From the NCBI GenBank assembly GCA_017979445.1, contig CM030713.1:25651163-25715162 (forward strand): DNA of 64,000 bases, read 5' to 3'. A program made the position numbers and the translations under genes. The notes below the pieces were generated by a model. It did no database searches and was not told where the DNA came from. It saw only the letters and a list, made by a program, of their open reading frames with translations. The first letter of the stretch is position 1. Each line of letters starts with the position of its first letter. Of this stretch, positions 21,381-32,945 are shown in pieces. The stretch comes from Akebia trifoliata. Lineage: Eukaryota > Streptophyta > Magnoliopsida > Ranunculales > Lardizabalaceae.

Positions 21381-24300
21381 CAGACAGTTTTCATTCTACT
21401 TGCATCATGAGGATATAGATTGGATCCCAACTTGAATATCTAAATAAGTCTTTGTATAACAAATTCTTACATTTTAAAGGTAAACTAATTCTTAAACATG
21501 ATTTGATTTCATTGTTAAAGTTATATAAACTATTAACAATTTCGACCCTTTAATCTTATTTGAATTTATGAAGTGTCATTACTTCATTTTTTAAGAAAAG
21601 AGGTTGAATGTTAATTTTTTTTTTTCAAGTTAAAAAATAATTTAATAAATCTCATTCGATAGTATTTATATGAGAAATATTACCACCCTGAGTTGTGACG
21701 TAGTGGTAAAACTATTTATATGGGTCTACTCCTTTTGGTCGTGTGCTCGAAATTAGTTCGCCTATTAATTTATCCTGTTGCAATCAAATAAATTTTTATA
21801 ATTTATAAATTAATTAAATCATGTTTATTTTATAACTTTTAGTTTTAATATTCTTTTAAATTATCAATTTAGTATTTTAAGAAAATTTTCATTGTATTCA
21901 AGATGATTAACAATTCGACATGCCAATTGATAGGCTTCAATCATTTTATAATTCTCTAAACGCTTGAAAAATTAATTTTATTTTATTTATTTATTTTAAA
22001 AAGAGTTAAAATTATTTAAAAAAAATAAAAACTTGACATGCAAATCAATAACTGTATCAAAGCATTACAATAAAAGTTCAAATGAACTTCAACACATGTA
22101 ACAAATAATTTATTCTTTCTATTATAAAAAAAAATTAACCTTTAATTGAAGATAATTAAAAACTTAAAATGAAAATTGACGATTATATCTATATGTTACA
22201 TAAATCTACAGTAAAATCGATAGGTGTAATAAATATTCTATTATTTTTCATTATTAATGCATGTACTTTCTCCATTCAAAATTTCTTCTAAATGAAATCG
22301 TCTTCTATCTTCTTATACTTCACAATATTCGAGCATATAGTTCAAATAAATTTCTTTTCACACCGCATGATGAGGATATAGGTCCGATCCGAACTTAGCC
22401 ATCTAAATAAGTTTTTGCGTATTCTTTAATTGCATTTTAAAGGTAAAGTCATTATCAAGCATAATTTAATTTTCATATTAAAGTTATATAAAACATCAAT
22501 ATTTTTCGACCCCTTAATCTTATTTAAATTTATAAAGTGTCAATATTTAATTTTTTAAGAAAAGAGGTTAAATTTTAATTTTAATTTTTTATTTTTCAAA
22601 TTATAAAATCAGTTAATAAATCTCATCTTATAGTATCTATATAACGATTATTATCACCCCAAGTCATGATTCAGTGGTAAAACTAACAATAGGGGTCTGC
22701 TCCCTTTGGTCTTGTGCTCGAAATTGACAATCATTTTAATTTACCTTGATACAAATAAGGAAACTTCTGTAATTTATAAATAAATTAAATCATATTTTAT
22801 TACTTTTAATTTTCATATTTTTTTAAAATATCAATTTAGTACGTTGATAAAATTTTCATTATATTTAAGATTATTAATAGTTTGTCATGCCAATTAGCAG
22901 GTTTCAATCATTTCATAATTCTCTAAATGTTTAGAAATCAATATTATTTTATTTATTTCTTTTAAAAAGAATTGATATTATTTGAAAATAACAAAAAATT
23001 AGTATACAAATAAACAACTGTATTAAGGTCTTACAATAAAAGTTCATAGGAACTTCGACACATGTAACAAGTAATTTATTATTTTTATTATAAATTAAAA
23101 AAATTAGTCTTTAATTGAAAATAATCAAAATTTTGAAATAAAAATTGACAACTATAGCTAGGTGTTGTATTAAAATCTCATTTAAAATCAACATATATAA
23201 TAAATATTATATTATTTTTTGATATAAATATATGCACTTTCTTCATTCAAAGTTTCTTGCAAAAAAAATCATCTTGTATTTCCTCATTTTACTTCATAAT
23301 GTTCGAACATATAGTTTAGATAATTTTCATTGCATACCTCATCATTAGGATACAGACTTAATCTCAAATTGATCATTTGAATAAGTTTTTACGTAGTCCT
23401 TCCCTACGTTTTAAAGGTAAAATCATTTTTAAACAAGATTTGATTTCATTTTTAAAGTTATATAAATCATCAATATTTTTTTTATCCTTAATCTTATTTT
23501 AATTTATCAGATGTCAATACTTAATTTTTTAAGAATAGAGATTGGATGTAAGTTTTTATTTTTATTTTTTAAGTTAAAAAACCAATTAATAAATCACATC
23601 CTATAGTATCTATATAACGATTATTACCACCCCGAATCTTGACTCGATGGTAAAACTAACAATATACGTCTGTTTTTTTTTGTCTTGTGTCCAAAATTAG
23701 CTGTTTTACTAACTTACCTTGCTGCAAATAGGTAATTTTTGTAATTTCTAAATTAATTAAATCATGTCTCATAACTTTTAATTTTCATATTCTTTTAGAA
23801 TATCAATTTGATATTTAATAAAATTTTCATTATATTCAAGATTATCAATAGCTCAACATGTTAATTGATAGGCTTCAATCATTTCATTATTCTCTAAATG
23901 CTTAAAAAATCAATCTTATTTTATTTATTTATTTTAAAAATAATTAATGTTATTTCAACATAACGAAAGCTTAACATGCAAATTAAGAACTGTATCAAGG
24001 CATTATAGAAAAAATTCACGTGAACTTCAACACACGTAACAAGTAATTTATAATTTTTATTATAATTAAAAAAATTAGTTATTAATTGAAGATAATTCAC
24101 AACTTGAAATAAAAATTGACAATTATATCCAGACGTTGCGTTAAAATCTCATTTGAAATCGATAAGTATAATAAATATTCCATTATTTTTTTTATAAATA
24201 CATACAATTTCTCCATTCAAAATTTCTTGTAAAAGAAATAATCTTTTATCTCTTCATTTTACTGGACAATGTTCGAGTATATAAATTAGACAGTTTTTCA

Positions 24301-27300
24301 GCCACATCGAATCATGAGGATGTATATCTGATCCCGGCTTGGCTATCTAGATAAGTCTTTGTGTAATCATTGCCTATTTTTAAAGATAAATTCATTTTCA
24401 ATTATGATTTGAATTTATGAAGTTATATAAATTCATTGTTAAAGTTATATAAACCATTAATATTTTTCAGTTCTTTAATCTTATTTGAATTTATGAAGTG
24501 TTACATGCTTAATTTTTTTTTCTTTTAAAAGAGGTTAGATGTTAATTTTTTTTTCAAGTTAAAATATTATTTAATAAATCTCATCCTATAATATTTATAG
24601 AAGGATTATTACCACCCCGAGTCATGACTCGATTGTAAAACTATTAATAGGGGTATGCTTTCTTTGGTTGTGTGTTCGAATTTAGTAGGCATATTAATTT
24701 ATTATGTTGCAATCAAGAAAATTTTTGTAATTTATAAATTAATTAAATAATGTCTTATAACTTTTAATTTTAATATTCTTTTACAATATTAATTTAGTAT
24801 TTGAGAAAATTTTCATTGTATTCAAGATGATCAACAGTTTGACATGTCAATTAATAAACTTCAATCATTTCATAATTCTCTAAATACTTAAAAATCAATC
24901 TTATTTTATTTATTTATTTTAAAAAGAATTGAAGTTATTTGAAAATAACGAAAGTTTGACATGAAAATCAACAACTATATCAAAATATTACAATAAAAAT
25001 TCAGGTGAACTTTAACACATGTAACAAGCTATTTATTATTTTTATTATAAATAAAAATATTAACATTTAATTGAAGATAATTGAAAGTTTGAATTGAAAA
25101 TTAACAACTACATCCATGCATTACGTTAAAAATCTATAGTGAAATCGATAGGTATAAAAATATTCTATTATTTTTTGTTATAAATACATGTACTTTTTTC
25201 ATTCAAAATTTCTTGTATAGGAAAATCATCTTCTATCTCCTCATTTTACTTCACAATATTCAAGCCTATAGTTCAAGTAGATTTTTTTCATACCGTATTA
25301 AGAGGATACAGGAATGATCCTAACTTAGCTATCTATATAAGTTTTTGTGTATCCCTTAACTACTTTTTAAAGATAAAGTCATTATTAGGCATAATTTTAT
25401 TTTCTTGTTAAAGTTATATAAATCATCAATATTTTTTAACCAGTTAATCTTATTTGAATTTATGAAGTGTTAATGTTTAATTTTTTTAAGAAAAGAGGTT
25501 GAATGTCAATTTTTATTTTATTTTCTTAAATTATAAAATAATTTAATAAATCTCATCTTATAGTATCTATATAACGCTTATTATCAGCATATGTCATAAC
25601 TCGGTGGTAAAACTAACAATAGAGGTCTGTTCCCTTTAATCGTGTGCTTAAAATTTGTTGGTCTATTAATTTTTCCTATTGCAAACAAGAAATTTTTTTT
25701 AATTTATAAATTAATTAAATTATGTATAATAATTTTTTGTTTCATATTCTTTTAGAAAATTAATTTGGTATTTTAAAATTTTTTATTAGCCTTTAATATA
25801 AGATAATTAAAATTTTGAAATAAAAATTGATAACTATATCTAGGTGTTACGTTAAAATCTTATGTAAAATCGATAAGTATAATAAATATTTTATTTTTTT
25901 TCGTTATAAATATATGCATTTTCTTTATTCAAAATTTTTTGTATAAGATATCATTCTATATTTTCTCATTTTACTTTACTATATTCAAGTATATAGTTCA
26001 AATAATTTTCAATCCACACCGTATCAATATGATATAGTTTTGATCTCAACTTGACCAGCTAAATAAGTCTTTGTGTAGTCATTACTTATCTTTTAAAGGT
26101 AAACTCATTTTCAAGTATGATTTGATTTCATTGTTAAAATTATATAAACTATCAATATTTTTCGATCCTTAAATTTATTTGAATTTGTAAAGTGTCAATG
26201 TATAATTTTTTAAGAAAAGAGATTGGATGTTAGTTTTTACTCTTTTTTTATATTAAAAAATTATTTTAAAAATCTCATTTTATAGTATTTATATAAGGAT
26301 TATTACCACTTCGGTAAAACTAATAACAGGAATTTATTCCATTTAATCATGTGCTCGAAATTGACTGGCTAACTAATTTATCCTATTGCAAATAAGAAAA
26401 CTTTTATAATTTATAAATTAATTAAATTATATTTTATAACTTTAATATTCATATTATTTTCAAATATCAATTTAGTATTTTGACAAAAAAAAATTCATTG
26501 TATTGAAGATGATAACTAGTTCAGTATGTCAATTGACAAATTTCATTCATTTTATAATTCTTTAAATACTTAAAAAATCGATTTTATTTTAAAAAGAATT
26601 GACATTATTTCAAGATAACGAAAGTTTTACATGTAAATTAACAATTGTATCAAGACATTACAATAAAAACTAGTGTGAATTTCAACACATGTAACAAATA
26701 ATTTATTATTTTTAATATAAATAAAAAAATTAGTCTTTAATTAAAGATAATTAAAAACTTGAAATGAAAATTAACCAAATTTAAACGTTACTTTAAAATT
26801 TCATGTAAAATCGATAAGTATAATAAATATTCTATTATTTTTCGTTATAAATACATGCACTTGTCTCCATTCAAAATTTCTTGTAAAATAAATTATCTTA
26901 TATCTCCTCATTTTACTTCGTAATGTTCAATCATAGTTCAAGCAGTTTTCATTTTACATTGCATCATTAGGATATAGATTTGATCCCAGTTTAGCCATCT
27001 ATATAAGTCTTTGTGTAGTCATTGCCTATCTTTTAAAGATAAACTCATTTTGAAGTATAAGTTGATTTCATTGTTAAAATTTATATACACCATCAATATT
27101 TTTTAGCCCCTTAATCTAATTTAAATTTATGAAGTGTTATTGTTTAATTTTTTTAAAAAAATAGATTGGATGTTTATTTTTTTTAATCATTTAATAAATC
27201 TCATCTTATGGTATTTATATAACGATTATTACCATCATGGGTCATAACTTAATAGTAAAACTAACAATATGGGTTTGCTCCCTTTGGTCGTGTGCACGAA

Positions 27301-29880
27301 ATTGGCTGGTCAACTAAGTTATCTTGTTAATAATAAGGAAATTTTTATAATTTATAAATTAATTAAATCATGTCTCATAATTTTTAGTTTTCATATTCTT
27401 TTATAATATTAATTTAGTATTTTGAGAAAAATTTTATTGTATTCAAGATGATCAACCGTCCAGTATGCCAATTGACAGGTTTTAATCATTTCATAATTCT
27501 CTAAATGCTTAAATAATCAATCTTATTTTATTTATTTATTTTTAAAAGATTTGGAGTTAGGTTAAAATAACGAAAACTTGACATGCAAATCAACAACTGA
27601 CAAGACTTTACAATAAAAGTTCTCGTGAACTTCAACACATATAACAAGTAATTTCTTATTTCTATTATAAATTAAAAAATTAACCTTTAATTGAAGATAA
27701 TTGAAAACTTGAAATAAAATTGACAATTATATTCAGACGTTACGTTAGAATCTCATGTGAAATCGACAAGTGTAATAAATATTCAATTATTTTTCGTTTT
27801 AAATACATGCACTTTTTCTATTTAAATATTTTTTTAGAATAAATCATCTTCTATTTTCACATTTTACTTCATAAAGTTCAAGTATATAGTTCAGACAGTT
27901 TTCATTCTACACCATGAGTATATAGATCTGATCCTAATTTAGCTATCTAAATAAGTTTTTGTATAGTCACTGTCTATCTTTTAAAGGTAAACTCATTCTC
28001 AAGAATGATTTGATTTCATTGTTAAAGTTATATAAACTATCAATATTTTCAGCCCCTTAATCTTATTTGAATTTATGAAGTGTCAATACTTAATTTTTTA
28101 AGAAAAAATGTTAGATGTTAATTTTGTTTTCAAGATAAAAAATAATTTAATAAATCTTATCTTATAATATCTATGTAAGGATTATTACCACTTCGAGTCA
28201 TGATTCAGTGGTAAAATTATTAATAGGGGTCTGCTCCCTTTAGTAGTGTGCTTGAAATTGACTGACCTACAAAATTATCATGTTGCAAACAATGAAACTT
28301 TTGTAATTTATAAATTAATTAAATTGTGTCTTATAACTTTTAGTTTTCATATTTTTTTAGAATATCAATTTAATATTTTGAGAAATTTTTCATTGTATTC
28401 AAGATTATCAATAGTTCAGCATACCAATTGACAGGCTTCTATCATTTTATAATTCTTTAAATACTTAAAAAATATATCTTATTTTATTTATTTATTTTAA
28501 AAATAATTGGAGCTATTTCAAATTAACGAAAGCTTGACCTGCAAATCAATAGTTGTATCGAGACATTACAATAAAAGTTCACGTGAACTTCAACACATGT
28601 AACAAGTAATTTCTTATTTTTATTATAAATAAAATAATTAGTCTTTAATTGAAGATAATTGAAAGTTTGAAATGAAAATTGACAGTAATATCCAAGCATT
28701 ACGTTAAAATCTAATGTGAAATCGACAGGTGTAGTAAATATTTTATTATTTTTCGTTATAAATACATGCACTTTCTCCGTTCAAAATTTCTTGTAAAAAA
28801 AATTATCTTCTATTTTCTCATTTTAACTTCACAATGTTCGAATTTACAGTTCAAATAATTTTTATTTCGCATCATATCATTAAGATACAGATCTAATCCT
28901 AAATTGTCTATTTACATAAGCTTTTGTGTACCTTGACTACCTTTTAAAAGTAAAGTCAATATCAATCATGATTTTATTTTTTTATTAATATTTTTTGGCC
29001 CCTTAATCTTATTTTAATTTATAAAGTGTCAATACTTAAATTTTTAAGAAAAGAGGTTGGATGTTAATTTTTTTTTTAAAGTTAAAAAAATCATTAAATA
29101 AATCTCATCCTATAATATCTATATAACAATTATTATCATCTTGGGTCATGCCTCGGTGGTAAAATTAACAATAGAGGTCTACTCCCTTTGATCGTGTGTT
29201 CAAAATTAACTAGCCTACTAACTTACTCTGTTGCAGATAAGGAAACTTCTGTAATTTATAAATTATTAAATTATGTCTTATAACTTTTAATTTTCAAATT
29301 ATTTTAAAATATCAATTTAATATTTTGATAAAATTTTCATTGTATATTATCAACAGTTCGGCATGCCAATTGATATGCTTCAATCATTTCATATTTCTCT
29401 AAATGCTTAGAAAATCAATCTTATTTTATTTATTTCTTTTTAAAAAAATTGACATTATTTCAAGATAACGAAAAATTAACAAGCAAATCAACAGTTGCAT
29501 TAAGACATTACAATAAAAGTTCACATCAATTTCAACAAATAAAACAAGTAATCTATTATTTTTATTATAAATAAAAAAAATTAGCCTTTAATTGTAGATA
29601 ATTAAAATTTTGAAATGGAAATTGGCAACTATATTTAGGCATTACATTAAAATCTCATTTGAAATCGACAAGTGTAATAACTATTCTATTATTTTTCGTT
29701 ATAATAAATATATGCACTTTCTCCATTTAAAGTTTTTTGTAGAAGAAATCACCTTCTATCTCCTCATTTACCTCACAATATTCAAACATATAATTCAGGC
29801 AGTTTTCATTCTATACTGCATCATTAGGATACAAATCCGATTATAGCTTTGTTATCTAAATAAGCTTTTGTGTAGTCATT
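21381..29880. repeat. Long-period satellite, main block (about 9 tandem units)
   Basis: Marker words (GGTAAAACTAACAATAGGGG and variants) occur near 21703, 22674, 23647, 24632, 25614, 26313, 27252, 28208 and 29157. The spacings are 971, 973, 985, 982, 699, 939, 956 and 949 bp. The short 699-bp unit has a single deletion of about 260 bp near 25780. The units are highly diverged but collinear, AT-rich and non-coding. Each contains an internal duplicate of about 140 bp, a palindrome based on AAGTTCACGTGAACTT, and a block resembling Pol III boxes. The few ORFs in it are chance frames. Confidence 0.92.
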
Positions 29881-30289
29881 CAAGACGGACCCATTATCAC
29901 CCACCCACAAATCAGCCTTTCCATGATTTTGAAGAGGTTGAACGCGTATTCATACATAATGCACCCCTCCATCCTCACAACAATGGGCAACAAGAGCGGT
30001 CTTTTGAGTATAGGCTTAAGGCAGATATTCCTACCTTCAATGGGCTCTTGCACATTGAGGACTTTCTTGATTGGATCCCCAATGTTGAACGATTCTTCGA
30101 GTACATGGAAATTTCGGAGGATAAAAAGGTCAAACTTGTGGCTTTTAAGCTAACTTGGGCAGCCTCCTCTTGGTGGGACCATTTCCAATGAAATCGACTA
30201 CGTCAAGGCTTTCGGCATGTTCAATCATGGCCAGCCATGAAGCAATTATTTAAGCAACGATATTTACCATCGGATTACATCCAAAGTGG
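29881..30289 (+). pseudogene. Inverted gag fragment abutting the CRM-like 3' LTR
   Basis: This segment encodes on the plus strand the same gag stretch that the adjoining element encodes on the minus strand at about 41285-41690 ([53 protein letters not shown]). It carries its own stop after HFQ. It sits directly between satellite DNA (ending at 29880) and the outer end of the 3' LTR, in the opposite orientation to the element. It is therefore a rearranged extra piece, not part of the normal gene order. Confidence 0.85.
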
Positions 30290-30781
30290 TAGACATAGTA
30301 GAAGCGTGTGAATCAATAGATTCGATAGATCGTGTTCAATGGAATACTCAAAATCAATTTGAATCAATAGATTCAATTCATAAACAAGCAAAAGCTTAAA
30401 AGAAAATAAAGTATAAAACTAAAAGAAGTAATTAAAAGAGAAAAGATAATAATTGAATTGATTTTCGGATTTGGAACTCCTTATATAGATAACTCCATCA
30501 TAACAACTTGTAATCCTATTAAAATACTAAAAATTAATATTCCTAACCTATTTATAACATAATACTAACTTTCTAATCCTATTAAAACTCAAATTGGAGA
30601 CTTCTAAGCACTTCTAATTATAGTCTAAATAATAAAAACAAATTAGAAACTAACAAGAAATTGTACTCCTAACATAACTATGAAATAAAAATCCTATTAG
30701 AAGTAGAAATAGAAATCATACTAGAAATAGAAATATAAATACTAGTAAAGTTTTAACTAGGATTGTAGATGTCCTACATCA
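30290..30781 (-). repeat. 3' LTR of the CRM-like element
   Basis: The LTR starts on the minus strand at 30781 (TGATGTAGGACATCTAC) and ends near 30290 (CGCTTCTACTATGTC). It is about 492 bp and aligns over its whole length with the 5' LTR at 42339-42840, including the repeated AATCAATAGATTCGATAG block. The terminal dinucleotide and the neighbouring bases differ from the 5' LTR, where the inverted gag fragment joins. Confidence 0.85.
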
Positions 30782-31990
30782 GGCACCCGTTCTTTGAGAA
30801 AACTCGTCCCTGAGTTTGGTGTAGGAGTAGAAAAACCATCCTCTGAGAAATAAGGATAGATGTCCTTGATGTTGAATGTCAGGGATATGTGCATATCATC
30901 AGGTAAATCTACTACATAAGCGTTATCGTTTATTTTCTTCAAGATATGATGGGGTCCAATTTTCTTTAATTTTGTCTTGTTGTAAGTTCCAACAGGGAAG
31001 CGATCTTTACTAAGATAAACCATGACCAAGTCTCCTTCTTCATAGCTCTTGAATCATCGATGCTTATCGGCATTTGCTTTATATTGTTCATTAGAAGCTT
31101 CAAGGTTTTTCTTCACTTGTTTGTGGAGCTTGTAAAGGTTCTCAATCATATCATTGACCGTCACATTGGAGTTGGGGAGAGAAGGAAGTTGTACCAAGTT
31201 CAAAGTATGATTAGGCGCTTTGGTATAAACTATGTGGAATGATATGTTACCTGTAGAGCGATTAGGAACTGAATTATAAACGAATTCAGCTTGTGCAAGT
31301 TCTAAGTCCCATTGTCTCGATTTGTTACCGGAAAGGCACCGAATCAAGTTGCCAAGAGTACGGTTCACAACTTCTGTTTGTCCGTCCATTTGAGGATGGG
31401 CGGTGCTGGAAAATTTAAGTTCAGTTTTCAATCTTGCCCGTAAAGTCTTCCAAAACCAACTCAAAAACTTAGAGTCACGATCTGAAGTGATGGTCTTGGG
31501 GATGCCATGGAGACGGACGACTTCACGAAAGAAGAGGTTGGCTATATTTACCGCATCGTGAGTCTTGTGGCAAGGGATAAAATGTGCCATCTTCGAAAAG
31601 TGATCAACAACAACGAAGGTGGAATCGTTGCCTCGTTGTGTTCGAGGTAGTCCAAGCACAAAATCCATTGAAAGATCTTCCCAAGGGCCATTAGGGACTG
31701 ATAAATGTGTATACAAACCAGTGTTTTGTGCTCGTCCTTTCCCTTTTTGGCATATAAGGCATCGACGGACAAAATCTTCAACATCTTTCTTGAGGGACTT
31801 CCAAAAGTATCGTTCTTCCACAAGTGCAATGGTCTTGTCCCGTCCAAAGTGTCCCGAGAGTCCGCCACTATATAACTCCTTGATAAGATGCTCACGAATA
31901 GACCCATTGGGAATGCATAACCTTGTTCCTTTGAAGAGGAACCCATCTTGAACCACAAATTCTGAAGTACCTTGCTGTCCTGAGTTGCAC
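30757..31990 (-). pseudogene. Integrase of the CRM-like element
   Basis: Frames 31956-31054 and 31029-30757 together form an integrase. Seen are the HHCC zinc-binding N-terminus (GGLSGHFGRDKT, CLICQKGKG), the DDE core (Asp in MDFVLGLP, Asp in TSDRDSKFL, Glu in GQTEVVNRTLGNLIR) and the C-terminal GPY-like domain (RFPVGTYNKTKLKKIGPH, INDNAYVVDLP). A stop separates the two frames near 31052. The last residues (VGHLQS) are encoded inside the 3' LTR, which is typical of the CRM clade. All three catalytic residues are present, but the in-frame stop and the loss of the upstream frame make it non-functional. Confidence 0.88.
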
Positions 31991-32940
31991 TTTTCCTACA
32001 TAACGTGAAATTCTGGATCGTCAATATATAGTTCTAAGAGGAAGTTGAATCCTATCACATTGCTCCTTATGGTAATGAGCAAAGAATCTCTATTTTGCGA
32101 GGCATGAGAAGGACTACAACTTAGTACGTCAGCAACTTTATTGTTGAGGCCAGATTTGTGTTGAATTGTGAAGTTGAACTCTTGAAGCAAGGTGATCCAT
32201 GAAGAATGCATGCGACTGGTCGGACTTTGATTTTGGATGAATTTCAAGGCCTGGTGGTCCGAATAGAGCACAAATTCATTTTGGATCAAGTAATGCCTTC
32301 ACTTTCTAAGAGCACGAATAACGGCATAGAATTCAAGTTCATATGTACTCCACTTTTGCCTTGCCTCTATTAACTTCTCACTAAGGAATTCAATAGGCTT
32401 TCCTTCTTGAGATAAAAGAGCTCATACTCCATGTACGGAAGCATCACAATGGACTTCAAATAGTTTTTCAAAACAAGGAAGTGCCAAAATAGGGGCGGAA
32501 GTAAGTTTAGCCTTTAAGAGATGAAAGCTAGTTTCGGCATCATCGGTCCAAGTAAATTTTTTTGTTCTTCCATGTGTCAGTTAAAGGTGCTGCGATGGAG
32601 CTAAAGTCCTTGATGAATTGTCGATAGAAGGATGCTAACCCATGAAAACTTCGAGCTTCAAAGGCTGATTTTGGAGAGGCTAATCCCTTATGGCTGCAAT
32701 TTTAGTTTCATCTACGTGTATGCCCTCTTTAGAGACTATGTAACCCAAGAAAGTACCAAAGACGTGAAAAAGTGGCATTTCTTCAAATTGATGTAAGGAT
32801 AGTTGACTTTTAGAGCCTCAAAAATAGTCCATAGATGTAGAAGGTGCTCCGAATCAGATTTGGAGTAGATTAAGATATCATCAAAATAGACCGCAACGAA
32901 CTTGGTTCATGAGACGCATAAAAGTGCTAGGCGCATTGGA
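31991..32940 (-). pseudogene. Reverse transcriptase 3' part and RNase H of the CRM-like element
   Basis: On the minus strand, just after the A2 insertion site, the fingers/palm region resumes (SNAPSTFMRLMNQV). The catalytic box YFDDILIYS follows near 32860-32890 in another frame. RNase H follows with [33 protein letters not shown] and FTIQHKSGLNNKVADVLS. Frameshifts and a stop after the DAS motif break it. The domain joins the part at 36428-37629 if the solo LTR and one copy of CAAAC are taken out. Confidence 0.85.
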
Positions 32941-32945
32941 CAAAC

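Noticed and set aside
6083..29880. CRISPR-like or regularly spaced short repeats
   Set aside because: The periodicity is a long satellite of about 0.96 kb with diverged units; there are no short identical repeats with unique spacers, and the DNA is plant nuclear.
21381..29880. Reading the 0.96-kb repeats as tandem LTRs of one element
   Set aside because: The units lack TG...CA ends at a common point, primer sites and any coding interior, so a satellite is the better description at present.
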